DNA of 64,000 nucleotides from Sordaria brevicollis (lineage: Eukaryota; Ascomycota; Sordariomycetes; Sordariales; Sordariaceae). The translations under genes and the position numbers were made by a program. Under the pieces are notes generated by a model. It saw only the letters and a list, made by a program, of their open reading frames with translations, had not been told where the DNA came from and ran no database searches. This document shows, in pieces, positions 35,501-49,200 of this stretch; position 1 is the first letter of the stretch, and each line of letters starts with the position of its first letter. The stretch spans positions 806,001-870,000 of the forward strand of contig JAUTDP010000012.1 in NCBI GenBank assembly GCA_033439795.1. The letters are read 5' to 3'.

Positions 35501-35614
35501 TAAGGGCGTATGATGATGAAGATGGGTGGTGGTAATGTTGTTGTTGTTGTTATTGTTGATGTTGTCGTTGTCACGAGGCAACTCGGACGGATTGGCAGTG
35601 TTGTTCGAAGGCAT
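32505..35614 (-). CDS. cul-4: cullin-4, scaffold of a CRL4 ubiquitin ligase
   Basis: Exon 1 (35614-32625) and a 58-nt last exon (32562-32505) encode 1015 residues. CUL4 holds a DDB1-type adaptor at its N-terminal half and the RING protein Rbx1 at its C-terminal half, and acts in chromatin, replication and repair. In Neurospora, CUL4 with DIM-8/DDB1 is known to be needed for H3K9 methylation. Residues 1 to about 190 are low-complexity (Asn, His, Thr, Ser). The RRLVVKNLRP segment that follows is a CUL4 signature. The cullin homology region includes DIFEAFYKKDLARRLL and LTWKHNL. The neddylation site is the Lys of RIMK (predicted K962). A GTATGT donor, GCTAACA branch and AACAG acceptor join the last exon, restoring LIEKDYIER...YVYLA, the expected cullin C-terminus; reading through the intron gives an unrelated tail. 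NUP192 lies upstream on the same strand. Confidence 0.95.
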
Positions 35615-36386
35615 CGATGGACAAGTCGTTTCAATAAACGTCTTCTCTCGCCTGCGCGGCAGGCTTATGTGGTTGAGCTTCTGTCAGTCGTGTTTGCAAG
35701 ATCGCTGCAGGACGGAACTTCAGGAAGGTAATGCTGTCGACAATGGATGGATATGCTCTGTGCCGTGTCTCGGGAAGTTGGGAAGGTGTTTTGGAGGAAG
35801 TTCAAGTGCAGATGACGGAGTTAAGCAATCCATTACAATTCCAGGTGGGGGAAGAGCTACGGCACCGTGTTAGCGGAAAAAGGCGATAACTGTACGGCAA
35901 TTGTAAGCACAATCCATTTATCGCGGGGAAGTGGACGCGTCGGCTCTGTTAACGGCGCGCTGGTTCGCGTTAGGCGGGACGCCTTTATAATATGCTAAGC
36001 ACTAACAGCAATCAAACTTCTCAACATCGGGTCTTCAACCACATCAGAAAACCGAAAACACCAACATCTTAATTAAGACGCTTGCGAAACAGAAAACTGA
36101 TATCGAAAACAGGAAAGCAAGTTCTTGCTGCCAAATAATGTAAACCTTAAAACGACACAAAAAGAATACCAGTACACAAAACTCCCATCCTTTCCTTTCC
36201 CAAGATGCTGTGACGCCATCTCTTTTCTACTTTGTTCCACAGCCCCTTCTTTGACGTCTACCTCAATCTCTTCCTCTCTCATCACACTATTCTTCTCACA
36301 CAAGCCTTCCTTCCATTCCAGTTACTCGCAGTTTTTTTTTCTTATGCAAGCCCACAACCCTTTGCTGGCTGGGTTCCCGTAATCCT
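35615..36386. other. intergenic: promoter of cul-4
   Basis: A 772-bp spacer between the cul-4 start and the NUP192 stop codon, both on the minus strand. It should carry the cul-4 promoter and the NUP192 3'-UTR. A plus-strand pyrimidine-rich stretch lies at about 36180-36345. No gene is seen. Confidence 0.55.
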
Positions 36387-39300
36387 CTAATGAAAGAGTA
36401 AATCACCCCTCGGCTTCTCAGCAGGCATCTGCTCCTCCTCAAACTGTTGTATCACCCGTTAGCACAACTGATCTCTCCATCACATCCATATCCGGTGTCT
36501 CAGAACTTACCTCCAAAAACCCCGTAGCGTTAATCAAAAGCATAAACGCCTCGGCCAACTCATCCACTCTCTCTTCCAACTCCAACTGCACCTCACTGTC
36601 CTTATCCGCACCGACGACACTTCCATTCACCGCCCTCGTAGAAACACCATTGGCAGGTACACCACCAATGCCCACGCTCCTCTTCAAAACCTGCACCACC
36701 AGTCCCCTCGCCCCCTGCAAGAACTTGCGCCCTTGCAGCGCGTTATGACTTCCGCGCTTCTTGCCGGCCATTACCGCCGCTGAGACGATACGGGCCAGAT
36801 AGACCAAAAGGGTGTAGTGCCTTTCCAGGGCGCGGACATCTGCGGCTGTCGTCCTGGAGCCGACCGTGGGGAAGGATGATTGGGATTGTTGTTGGCGGAC
36901 GAGAAGTTCGGGATCCGTGGTGAACGCGCCGGATAGTTCGAGGGCGCGGAAGAGATTCGCCTGGAGAACGAATTTGGAGCCAAGCTTCGAGCGGCAGAGG
37001 GCGAGGAGGAGGGAGAGTTTGGAGAGGAGGTATTGGCTGTCTGTGGCAGACGACTTGGTAGCCAGTGTGAGTTGTTGGGAGGATGGAGGTTGCTGTTGCT
37101 GTTGCTGTTGCGCGGAGGGAGTGGTGACGGCGGACCAATCTTGGAGAATGGTCTTGAGCGAGTCGACGAGGACGCCGATGAAGTTGAGACGGTTCAACGT
37201 GTTGACCACGAAGGAACCGTCGAGGTTGTTGGTGTGCTGCAGACCCGAGGCCGTGGTGATGTGGTCGAGGTGGACCAGGGCTCCCAACAGAATCATGGCC
37301 GCCGTTTGGCAGGTCGAGTCGGAGCCGTAGGCATCGTCGCAGATGACGTTGAGGAGACGGTCGCCGAATGCTTGGATGGCCTTGATGGCACGGGAGCGGG
37401 CGGTGGCGAGCGCGTTTCTGGTGGTTGTGCCGGTGTGGTCTGTGGTCTTATCAACTACCGAGCTGAGGTAGCGGTAGCAAATGGAGTAGTAAAGAGCACG
37501 CAAATCTGCGCTGTTGACCCAGCTGGCAATGGACGTGAGGCAGACTTGGAATAGCTGGAAGAGCTTGTCGCTGATGAGATTGCCAATGTCTTTGTCGGTG
37601 ACGCCATCGCCGTTTTCCGAGAGGTCGAGCTTGAAAAGCAGCACCTTGGCAACGCGAGCGAGCTCAAAGGCCTCGGCAGGGCTGAGGGTGCTGAAAGCTT
37701 CGAGACTGGGAAGGATGGCTTGCAGCGCTTGCAGGAGGAAGGCCAGCTTGGGTGTGCCCTTGAAATCATTGGCCTCAAACATGACGAGCAGGATGTTAGT
37801 CCATGCCCTGAGCACCTTAAGCCGGTGAGCACTGAACTGCTTCTGGCGGTTGCAGTAGATGACATAATCAATCAAGAGATTCTGTTCGCGGTCCCAAGCT
37901 GCCAGCTCATCTTGTGTAATCAGTGCCTGATTATCCTTCTTCTTCTCCGGGTTGTCCCGGTTGAGCCTCTCGGCGCGCTTGAGCAAAGCCAACTGGTGAA
38001 CTCTGTGGACATTGATCTGCGAACCTGCCATCGCGTCCTCCTCGACGCATGGCGTGAGATTGATGTCCTTGTAGATATCGAACTCGGGGGTGGGGATGTT
38101 GACAAAGTCGATGTTGAGGAAGTCGAAGAAATCAAAGATATTAGCAATGTTGATAGGCTCGCCCTCATCGACTCGGATCTGTCCGTTCATAGCATCAAAG
38201 ATTTGACGCTTGACCGTAGGTATCCGTTTCTGGGAAACACTGCAAAGCTCCTTTGCAATGTACTCAAAGGTCATGGCGCGTGTCGCAAGGAACTCGATAT
38301 AAGCATGCGATGCATCGGCGACCAGGAACTCGGGGCTCAACGCTTCCGCACCGTCCCATTTGAGGTGTGGCTGGACCTGTGGTTCTTGGAGTAGAGCGTG
38401 GAAGAGAAAGTTAGTCGCTCGCAGCTCTTCCATGACCAACTTTGAGGACAAAGGTGAGTTCCACAGGATCTGGAAGATGCGCAGAATCTTCCGCTTGAGT
38501 GTTATTAGATAGCCGCGCATGCCCAACTCCTCCTGGTAAACCGACAAGCCAATGAAAACATTGAGAAGGCTATGGAAGAGAGATCGCTGAATGTCAAAGG
38601 CGCCATTGGGTTCAATGGCAAGGCCGTTGATTTCGCAGCGGAAACCCAGGAGCAAATGAGCAATAGTGGGCTTGTCGGGGTTGGCCTTGAGACACTTGTA
38701 CAGGAAATCCAAAATGAACATCTTGGTCCGGTAACCTGGTGATTCGGCCTCCTGAACAGGGTCGAGAGTCTGGGCGATGGTGTTGGCCAAGGATGCGGCA
38801 ATCGATACACCTGCACCGCCCCTCTCAAGCTGGACAATGGCCTTGTTGCGGTGAGCGTGACGGCCATCAGGATTCCAGGCTGAGATAATCTTGGAGGATG
38901 TCGAGATCTTCTCCAAGAGCTTCAGGGAGGCCAAGGTAAGATCGGGGTTTCCAAGGTTGGTGAACCGGCCGAGGTCCTCTACGAGAGAGAGGTGGTTCAG
39001 GATGCCATCTTCAAACGCAGAATAAGCACCACTTGCGACGGAGCGGCTTCGCTGCCCAAACTGCTTCTTGATGAGCGGGCGGACGAGATGGAGATAAGTG
39101 TCCTGTAGCTCAATGACCTTGATCATGACCTGGACGGCGCGCAATACAGCCATCACAACAGGGGAGTCATGGGATGACTGTCCAAGGACATCCGCATCCC
39201 TGTTGATGATGTCAACAAGAATGTTTACAACCTTTTCGTTGAACATCCACTCCATAACCCGGGCAAATGGGTGCAAGCGCACGTAGGCTTCCAGACTTGA

Positions 39301-41803
39301 AGTAGGCATGGCGACATCGACATTGACGTTACTCTCGTTGCCCAAGACAATAAGGTCCTCGTTGAACGAGGCCAAAGAAGCCAGCGCAAACTCCAAACAG
39401 CTAAGTTGTAGGATCCTCAACTGCACTGGGTCGCTGATGTCCCTGGCCTTCTTGGTCAACACGAGACCAAAGACATAGTCAACATAGACGTCAACGCCAG
39501 ACAGCCGGTTGCTGGTGCCGAGAGTTTCCTTGAAAGGCAGCCTGTCGCACAGCTCTCCGTCGTCGATAGACGGCTGGATGAGGGCGACGAGGAGCTGAGT
39601 AAAGGCAACGGGTTGCTCAAATCCATCACTGATGTCATCGAGAATGGCGTCCATTACGGCCTGAGGGCTAGGCTGCAGCATTGCCACCGTTCGTTGAGGG
39701 TCTGCCTTGGGAGCCCAGCCTCCCACTAGCCAAAGGTCAATAAAGTCCCACATAATCTCTGACTCTTGATGAGTCTTGTCATGCATAAGGGCTCGGAAAG
39801 CATTGAAGACGCAAGCCCGGAGACGACCGGGTATCTGGGCACTAGCCAGCCTGATCAGAGTTTCGGGCAGCTCAATACTTGTGTCGAGAAGTATAAGGCT
39901 TCTGGCGGCCGGGCTCTCGTAGCTGAGTTTGGCAATGAGGCGCAGGTAGCATTCCAACATCATGGCGGACTCGGGCTCGGTCTCGGCCTGGTCGCTGATG
40001 GGCTTTGCCTGGTGACGGGCAAGTTGAGATTGGGCTGGAAGGGGCTTGGACTGAAGCTTCTCCATGAAGAACTTGAGTTCTTTAAAGATCTGGTTCCAAG
40101 TCAAGGACGCTGAGCGTTTCAACTTGCCGCCAGAGTGGGTGGATTCGTCGAGCAAAAAGTTGTGGGCGGCCGTTGCGCATTCTTCATTGCCGGAAAGAGC
40201 CTGGAGCATCTCGCAAAATGCGCTGACCAGAGGAGTCGAGGCTCTCCGGGACGCCCAATTCAAGAAACCCGAGAGATTGCTCTCAGCATCTTCCCAGAAT
40301 GTCATGGCTGCGTCCGGTCGGCCATCGTAGGCGTAGGCAATAATCATGAGGAACCGTTCCAGGTCAAGTTCCTGCTCATGGGTTTGGCTCAACTGGCGCT
40401 GCTCGTCCTCCTCTGTCCTCAACTTACGCAGGACGTCTGGGATGTTGGAGATAGCAGCATCGATGAGGACCTCGAGGTGCGTCATCAAGCTGGTGTGGAA
40501 ATGGGGCGCAAAGGGCAAGGCCTCAGACGCCAGAGGCAGAGCCTTACGCTGCAACCATTGCCGCATTCCCCAGCGGGTAGGGTCCTGCCAGTCCTGGTTA
40601 TGCGCATGGCAATCGGCGGCAACGGCGAGAAGGAAGTCGAAGGCGCCGTCTTTTAGGGCATCCATAAACTGCTTGGTCCTTTCCTCGTCCTCCTTGTCCA
40701 GGTTGATGCCCCGGGCTTCGTAACCGGCGTAATCGTCGTGGTACCATCCGCTGTACTCGGCAATCCACCACGCGCGCACCGCAGCGCCGAGACTCGGTAT
40801 CGCCCAGACATCCTCGGCCGTCCTTCCGCAGATGAACTCGTTCAGTTGTCGCACCGGCTCAACGTCCCCGCCATTCACGTTGGAGCCAAAAGCGGCGATG
40901 TAGGCACCGAGTACCGGGATGAGATGTACTGCGCAGAGGTTAGTCTCTGCAACGTCTTGGCCTCGTTGCGAACAAGCAGGAGGGCTTACCTAGCAGGTGA
41001 TCGTATTTGTCCACTTTTCTCAGAAGCTTGATAAACTCTTTGAAGTCATTGCGCTCGGCTTGTTTCTTCTCGACGGCGGCACACAATATGAGGGAAAGGG
41101 TCTCGTGTTGCTCTATTAGCTTGAGGCGCATGACCTCGGACGGTTCTTGCTGGTCCATCCGCTTGGACACGTTAGGCTGGAATATGACATTTTGAGCCGC
41201 CACCTTCTCCCCGATATTCTGCATGGTCGACTTGAGGCTTTGAAGCCCAGCTACGCACTTGGGCACGAACCTTGTGGCACCAGCCTGGGGCTTGCTGCCC
41301 TGGGAGGGAATGCCGAAGATTCTCTCATCCACAACCTGGCCGAACCCTTCCTGCACGGATGGGTCGATGTCCTCGTCGTTTGCTAGCTGGATGCAAAGGC
41401 GCATACAGTCGAGCAGGTAGCTCCGTTCGTTCTGAAACCGGAGGAGGCCGCATACCCACAAGGGACGGTCGAAGCTGGCCTGGTCGCCCTCGGCATCGGC
41501 ATCGAGAAGAACGCGGGCGGCCTCGATTTCGTCGAGATCGAGTTCATCGGCAAGCTTGAGGGTGTCGTTGATGAAGTCCTGGGTGACCTTGTATTCCTCG
41601 TCCCCAACCTTGACCTTGCCGCTCTGCAAAGTCGTCCTGTGGGTGGCATTCCGGGCCGGCTTGTCTAGGAACGTGCTGAAGGAATCAGCGTGCCGCTCGA
41701 GCAGCTGCTCGACCGTCTGGAGCTCTTCATAGCGCTGTTGGGTGACAGCCTGGAGCTCGGTGTGGAGGGCGTAAAGGGACTCGAATTTGCGTAGTTCGGC
41801 CAT
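36387..41803 (-). CDS. nup192: nucleoporin NUP192 (inner-ring scaffold)
   Basis: Three exons (41803-40990, 40928-36511 and 36443-36387) encode 1762 residues, close to the size I recall for Chaetomium thermophilum Nup192. The protein is an alpha-solenoid of the nuclear pore inner ring that binds Nic96 and Nup53-type partners; it belongs to the Nup192/Nup205 family. The start MAELRKFESLYALHTEL is chosen because it matches the family N-terminus. The frame stays open upstream, but only from a TTG at 41983 and through a Pro/Thr repeat. The exon 1/2 junction reads DHLLVHLIPVLGAY, a smooth family-like sequence. A GTAAGT donor at 36510 and acceptor at 36444 add a last exon ending RGDLLFH. A Gln run (AQQQQQQQ, about residue 1540) interrupts the C-terminal solenoid. 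It shares a divergent 1.4-kb promoter region with TEL1. Confidence 0.94.
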
Positions 41804-43236
41804 GATCGTCGTCGGCACCTCTAGGAAGGGAGGGGTGGGAAATCGAGGGTGAGTTGGGGGGATGGGCGTGCTGGTCGGCGTCGGTGTTGGTGATGGTGTT
41901 GGTGTTTCGAGCGCCTCAGCGCATTTTTCGTAAAACTCCAATCGTCTCTTTCGTGATGCGCGCAGAACCAGGCTCAAATCCAAATGCGCCTCTTAGATTG
42001 CGAATCTCGGTCCGTGGCGTTTCTGTGGGTGGATGGGTCTGTGACCGTCCTCGCTGCCCGTCGTGTTGTAATTAGTCCAAACACGAGCCGGCGCGTGTTG
42101 GAGGATTTTTCGGCGGTTCGTGATGTGGGAGCAAGACTGCGTTGCGAATTGGCGACAACCGAGTTGGTGGTGACGCGCTTCGATTTGTTGGAGAGAAAGC
42201 CGGACGGGAAGCAAGAAATGGACAAGAGTTGTAAAATCAAGCAAAAGCCGGCAGCATGGAATTCTCCCCAAGGCTGTCGCAGTCCACTGAAGCTTCCTCT
42301 TGTGGTGTAAAGGTCGCCGTGGTTTGCGGCCAATGACGGGACGGGGAGCGGGCGGGATGGTGATCGGGCGCGGCAGGATAGGGCGCTGTTGTCAATGGCG
42401 GCCAGCGGGTGCTACAGTGGGACTGTCCGCGGGAAGGTGACGATGGACGCTTGAAAAAGTTTGGCGGTGAGGGATTCTGCCGCGTCTTGAATCGCGCCAA
42501 GACTTTTGACATGGTCCGTTTTGTTGTCGAAACTCGAAAGTCAACAGAGAAGGAAGGAAGCTGTCTCGGGTGGTCATAGCTTCACCAGGCAGTAACAGCA
42601 CGCAGTTTCTGCTTTTCATCACCATCGTAGTTGCACTTTTGGAATTCGGTAAGATTGAAGCCTGAAGAGTCCACATGAGCTTTAGTTCGTTTCGTATTCA
42701 AACTTTCTTTCTTCACTTTTCTCCTTCAAGTTTTTCATTTTCAAAATTCGTCAACTGAGATGCACTTTTGCCCACCGCCCGCGCTCAGCAACAACACCAG
42801 CCCTATCTCCAATGTTATAGCGCCTTGGACACCCTTGTACCATAGGCTCTTCACGACTGTTGTCTTTTTTTCGCCTCTCTTCCATGTCATTAGCTTTTTC
42901 GGCCTCTTTTGATTTGTATCTTCTCCGTGTCTTTTCATCTCCTCGGTACCTTTACTTACAGACAAGACATATGAGCTTTGCCGCTCATTTGCTGAGTTGC
43001 TCTGCTTTCACGGTGCAATTAACCGTCTGACAGCATCGTCGTGCTCCTGGATGGTTCCCTTGACAACGGGTAGGCTTTGAGCGGCTCTTGTTTGCTTTCT
43101 CAAGCAGGCATCCTCCTGCGCTTGACCAACCATCCCATCGCCTCCCTGTGAAGAAAGCAAGATCAAAACATCTTCGGGTTGGACCACGCGCCAGACTGTC
43201 CCACTACCAAGTGTAACAGAGAATGATTTGATCAAC
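41804..43236. other. divergent promoter region between NUP192 and TEL1
   Basis: A 1.4-kb spacer whose two flanking genes are transcribed away from each other. It is expected to hold both promoters and leaders. The open frame before the NUP192 start continues to about 41983 without an ATG. Pyrimidine-rich DNA (about 42690-42740) may belong to the TEL1 leader side. No gene supported by a domain was found. Confidence 0.55.
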
Positions 43237-46200
43237 ATGGCGCCAGCAGCCGACACTAAAGACTTCAGGGAACTCATCAGTAAGTCAAGAAAGAGAAAAG
43301 AAAACCCAAATAAAAAAATTACATTGTGGTTACCCTGACACAAAACACAGGTGACCTTAGCCGCAATAATATCAATGCTCGGAAAAAGGCTGTTACAAGT
43401 AAGTGGTCCCTACAGAGAAACCGAGATCTTTTATTGTGACCACACAGCTGACGGCCTGTGATTCAGCATTGATATCGTACTTCAAGGGCGATGAAACAGT
43501 CTCCGGGGTTGGACTTCAGAGCCGAAAACTGTGGGATGACAAGAAATATCTTGCTACTTATCAAGCACTCTTCAGCTGCTCCCTCGCGGAAAAGGAGGCT
43601 TATTTCGAGGGCATAAGCCAGAAGAAAAGCGACAAAACACAGGCCAGTTGCCTCAAGAGACTTGAGGACTGTGCCGAAGCAGTCCGGCTAGCTGTCCTAC
43701 ATGGTGCCCCCAAGATCAAAAGGAAAACAGCAGAGGCCGTCGTCAATCACATCACGGAAACTGTTGTCGATTCCGACGGCAACTTCTTCGATCCCCTCTT
43801 CCAGGGATACATCAAGGCCTTGACTGCCTGCCTGAACGTTCCAGCCACTGTCGAACAGCTAGCTGCTAAAGATGGCGCCGGGTGGTACAAATCACTCGAC
43901 TTTTGCCTGCATGCTCTATCCCACTTCCTGGAGGCTGCCGAACGCGACTTGGGCACTTCATCCCGCGCTTCTCGCGCTTCCCCGGCCCCAGGAACACCCG
44001 CTTTCTCAAGAGCAGGCTCAGTTGGACTGATTGCCGCTACAGGTCAGGTGAATGGCCAGCTGGCCCTCGACTTCTTATCCTGCGTCAAGGCACTCACATC
44101 AGCAACGAATGCGCCTGTTCTAGCGAAAGCGGGAGATGTCTCTCAACTTGTACTTCGCGTCCTCACCCTTCGCCAGATCAAGCTAGGCGAGCTTCATAGG
44201 GTGTCCTTCTCAATACTCAACAGCATCTTGATACGCATACAGGCCGAGGACATAGCACTGACTAAGACAATGACCACGGCACTGATTCCAATAGTATCAC
44301 ACTGCTGGCAACAACAGTCTCTGTCCAGAGATGCCTTGTTACACTCCATCAGGGATGAGATGCTCAAGACCTTATACGGAGTACACCTGTTTTTGGAGAG
44401 TCTGCTCAAAGAGGCCACCAATGATGTGCTCTTGCAGGATACTGAAGATCTGCTTGACTCCTTATGGTCTGAGTACTGTAAGCGGGACGACAAGGGCCGA
44501 CTCCAACTCGAGGACGTCACCTTCTCAAGCATGCGACTACCCGCTGATCACCCATCAACCAAGGTGTTCAGTCTTCGTCCATATCATCCAGCAGGCGAAC
44601 AGAACTGGGCTTTGCTAGAAAACATTGCTTTTCTGGAAGCGATTTACGCAAAGAGCTCCCACCGAGATCGCCAGCATCCCGCAGGAGATGAACCCGATCA
44701 ACCGCGCAAGAGGCGCCGCGTGGTTGGAAGTTCAAACAGGATACACCAGAAGCTCAGTCCGCAGGATCCCGCTGTGCAACTCACAGCGCTACAGCTGATA
44801 CCTTTTCTCTCCACGTTAAAGCATCCATCTCTCGAGGAAGTCAAGGAGATATTGGCAGATTTGTCCCAAGCCATGACGTCGAAACAAGGCTCGGTGGCCT
44901 CATGGGCGATGTTAGCATGCTCGAGCCTGGCGGCTCATGGAGCGTCTCGCGACCCATCTCTCTCCGCCACGTGGATGCAAGCGTGGAAAATTGGTGTCAG
45001 GTCCCTGAGCTTACCCTCTACAAGCCGCTCTGCATGCGTCCTCCTGGACTGGATCCTGAAACTGAAGCTAGTTTCTGACCACGAACTGGCTGGTGACGTC
45101 AACCAAATCATCACGACTGCCGATATTAGCGGGCCGGCGCTGCTCGTTGACTCATCCCTTGTACTGATGTTGACTTTACTAGGGGTCCGCAACGCCATAT
45201 CCCCCAATGCCAGCCAGTCAACTTCCAGCCACGTGATGCGATGGGCTTTGTTGAAGTGGAATCCATCAGAGCTAGCATATGCTTCACTTCATGCCGTCCA
45301 TGCAGCACCGGTAGACCTGATCAATCTCCTTCGGGCTTGCTACGAGATGCCGGCTCTTGCTACAAATCCATCCCTTGCTGTCTTTGGTGGTTCCCTTGCA
45401 CAGTTCCGAGCGAGCCAAAAGCAGCGTCGTGCAAACATACGGTATTTGTTGCTCTTAGAAGACGATGGCGAGCCCTCGGAAGACTCGCCATCGATGTCAA
45501 ACGACCAACCACAGGCCGAGGGAGTCCGGGCTGTCGATTCGTCGGATTCCCACTCGACGAAGCGGCTGATTCTGGAATTGCTTTACCCAAAGCTTGAGGA
45601 ACTGTCGCAGATGGTAGATTCATGGCACAAACGTGGAAGCGACAGTGCGACCCCTGTGTCTACGGATCGCCTAAGCAGCGTCGTTTCGGCATGTATTGTG
45701 GCGGCATTCGTCATGCCCGAGCTCGTTGGCCTCAATTCCTCCATGTCGAGGGATCTGGAGATCACCGTATTTGGCATTGTTGAGGGCATGTTGCAGGCGA
45801 TTTCTGAGTCTCCTCAGAATGACGTTCTCTTCAATCTGGTCCTCCAAGGTTCTGCGCCGTACACCCCTACCCTGGGTGAGGTTGATTTGACCACTTTTAA
45901 ACGTGAGCAACCGTATGCCTTGAGGTACTTCGCCGCAATCTCCAGCAGTTTAAAGGAAAAGTTCCGGCGAGAATCTCCCACCGATGACGATCCAGCATCC
46001 ATGGATCTGGACGATGAGTTTGACTCCCAGGCAACTCACAAAAGCGCAACGGCGAGCGAAAAGTCACTACCCAGGAGAGACATCACACTCAATTACACTC
46101 CCGAGGCCTTTTTCGTCGACACTAGCCTTCGACTACACCTCCTTGGGATTATCCGTGCGGACGATGGTGAGCTTGGCCGGGTGCCTGATCAGATCGTGGA

Positions 46201-49200
46201 CCATCTCTTGGGGCTTTCTGATGAGGATTTCCTGTCATGTCGGCTGTTTATGCGGGAGCTGTTCTCATCAGACGTAGTCACGGCCGCTGATTCCGCCATC
46301 CAGATTGTTGAGAGGATTGGTGGAACGATTGGCAGTTCCCAGTACACCTGTTGTGAAGCAGCCTTTTGTACCCTCATTGACATCATGGAGGGGTTCATCG
46401 CCATGTGGACTGATGAGGAACTTGAGATCTCAGAAATGGTGGGCGAAATGTATACCCATCTCGTCAAAAATGCATTGCCCCAAAACTCGCTTTCAACTAC
46501 TGCGCAGATTTGGTTCTCGAGATTCCTCTTTCGTCTGCTCGAGGTCAAGCCCATGTTTGCCTCACAAATCTTGAAGCTTCCTTCGACCCGATCTACGCTT
46601 CTAAAGATCTTACAAGGCGCGCCCATGGATGTCAAATTCTTCATTGCCGTCAATCTGTCGAGAATCTTTGGGCTCTATGTTCTCAATACACATGATGAGA
46701 TATTTGTCGATATCATCAACGTGCTTCCCAAGGAAAGGACAGAGGGCATAGCGTTCCGTCTGTTTGTGCTGGCGCAACTCGCATGCAAATGGCCCACGTT
46801 GCTTCGTCGATGTACCTACCACGTCTTTGAAGTTCCAAAGACTAATCTGGAAGCGGTCAGCTATGCGGCATGGACCTTGAAGCGGATGACGAAAAGTTTG
46901 AATCTCGGCAGCCCCCAAGAGTTGTTCAAGCTTTTCGCCCCCCAGATACTCTTTACGTGGCTGTCGATCAACTCAATTGACAATATTCCCTACAGCATAT
47001 ATGGCTTTTCAGACCTGGCAGAGCTACTTTTGAAAGGTCAGTCAGAAGCTGTCGGTATAATGGTCATGCTCGGTCATGATGCAGACGCCCGCGAGCTGGC
47101 CAAGACCTTGAAGCTTAGCATGGGAGAATTGGTCACCCAGAGCTTTAGCAAGATCATAGCCTACAGCATCGCGCATGATTCCAGCTCTCCAAACGACGTG
47201 ACCGGAGAGAGCCGCGTGAGGAAGATCATTGGAGCGGAGCCTTACAACAGCAACATAATCCTCAATTTTGCTGACATCCTGACGACCTTTTTCGAAACAT
47301 GTGACCAGAATTATCCCTTCGAAAACTCGTTCCGCCGAGATCCCAACTTCACCTATGCGGCGGAGATCATGGAAGAGATCAAGGCGTTCGGTCATCTGAA
47401 CACTACACTCCCACCAAACCAACAACCCATGTTCAAAGGCAAATTTTTGCAGCGGCAGATACAACACCTCGTTAAGAGGACCAGCTATGAGCTGCATGAG
47501 ATATGGACACCCGCTCTCGTGGCCTTTGTCGCCCGAAAGCTGTTGAACACGATCCACCCGGCACTAGGTCCGTTGCATGCCTGTTCCGTGCTTCGGAAAA
47601 TCCGTGTGCTTGTTTGTCTTGCGGGCAACACTGCCTTGTACGGCTACCCCCTGGAGATGCTACTGCATTCACTTCGGGCTTTCATCGTCGATCCGGAATG
47701 CGCTGATGATGCCTTGGGAATCACTCAGTATCTTCTTACTAGGGGAAGCGATCACCTAGTCCAATCTCCCTCTTTCCTTGCTGGCTATGCTCTTTCATGT
47801 CTAGCAGATCTGCGCGTATTCCTTGAGTCGAGCCAGTCTAGTACAACTCAGGAGAGCCAGTTCAAGGCAACAAAGTCAAAGGCGCAGGTCTTTCATGGAT
47901 GGTTCACGAAATATCTGGCCAACTATGACACCAACGCATGGAAGGATGAGACACAAAGGGAAGCTTTCAAGGCTATCACCCAATCTGCTGCTAACATCCG
48001 TGTAATGGGCAACGCAGAGAAGGGTACCCATGAGAGTAAGTTGCTCTTGGAGATTCTCAAGGATTGGGGTCGAAAGCACCAGCTCCTTAACGAGCCGGCT
48101 CGATCGGTTGCCCTGTCACTTCTTTGTGGATCTTTCAACGTCCCGCCACTTAGTCGCCTGGATGTGATCGAAAAGGACGAAGAGGCGGTGGCTCACGGCG
48201 CTGCTGTTTGGATGAGCTGTAGTTCCAAGAAGCTTAGCAGTGAGTACCTGGCCTGGGCTGGACGAGTCATCGGTCGATCATTCGCAGCCTCAGGCGATGT
48301 ACCGCCACAGCTCTTGCGCGAATCGCGCCTCCAGGAATATCGGAAGAAATCCCCAGTAAACTTCGATTATATGGAGTCAGAGGAGGCTCTTCTTAGCCTG
48401 ATTGAAGCTCTCACTGCAAGCAGCGACAACTTCAGGGCCGGACTGGCTGAGGCTGCCCTCCGTGTGGCAGTATCTGATGCCAACAATGAGAACAACCGTC
48501 CTTTGGTCACGGCGTATCAAAAGACCCTATCAGAGTCGTTGCAAGGAGCATCCGACTGGGGAGAGCTCAAAATTCCACGGTCTGATCGTTTTGATGTCGA
48601 AATGCCAAACGAGACCGAGGTATTCACTGTTGAATCCTTGGAAAGTCCCGATTGGGCGCAGAAACTCTCGACACTTTTGGCTCAGTCAGTACCCGGGAGT
48701 GTAGCACTTAGGGTATTGCCTCCCATCCTGACAAAAGTCAAAGGCTTTGCCGAGCAAGCATTTCCCTTTATTGTACACAACGTGTTGGAATACGAGTTGG
48801 ATCAGACCCAAGGTATGAGGCAGAAGCTTTCGGAAGCCTTGAAAGATTGGCTAGCCTCCACTTCACCAGTAGCCCGAGACAACCAAAAGCTCTTGATCAA
48901 CACAATCCTGTATCTCAGAACACAGGCACATCCAAATGAGAGATCCATCGCGGACCGATTGCATTGGCTCGAAGTCAACTTTTCAACCGCCGCAGCCGCT
49001 GCTACGCGGTGCGGAATGTATAAAGTTGCTCTCCTGTTTGCCGAGTTGGCATCCACTGAGATTACCCGCCAGTCTCGCCGTTCGTCTGCGATTCAGGGAC
49101 TTGCGGACACGAGCGAGATTTTGCTAGATATCTTTGAGAACATCGATGATCCGGATGCCTACTACGGACTGACCCAGGACGCTTCGCTTTCAACCGTATT

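Noticed and set aside
41804..41983. N-terminal extension of NUP192
   Set aside because: The frame is open but begins at TTG rather than ATG, is a Pro/Thr repeat, and the family N-terminus matches the ATG at 41803.
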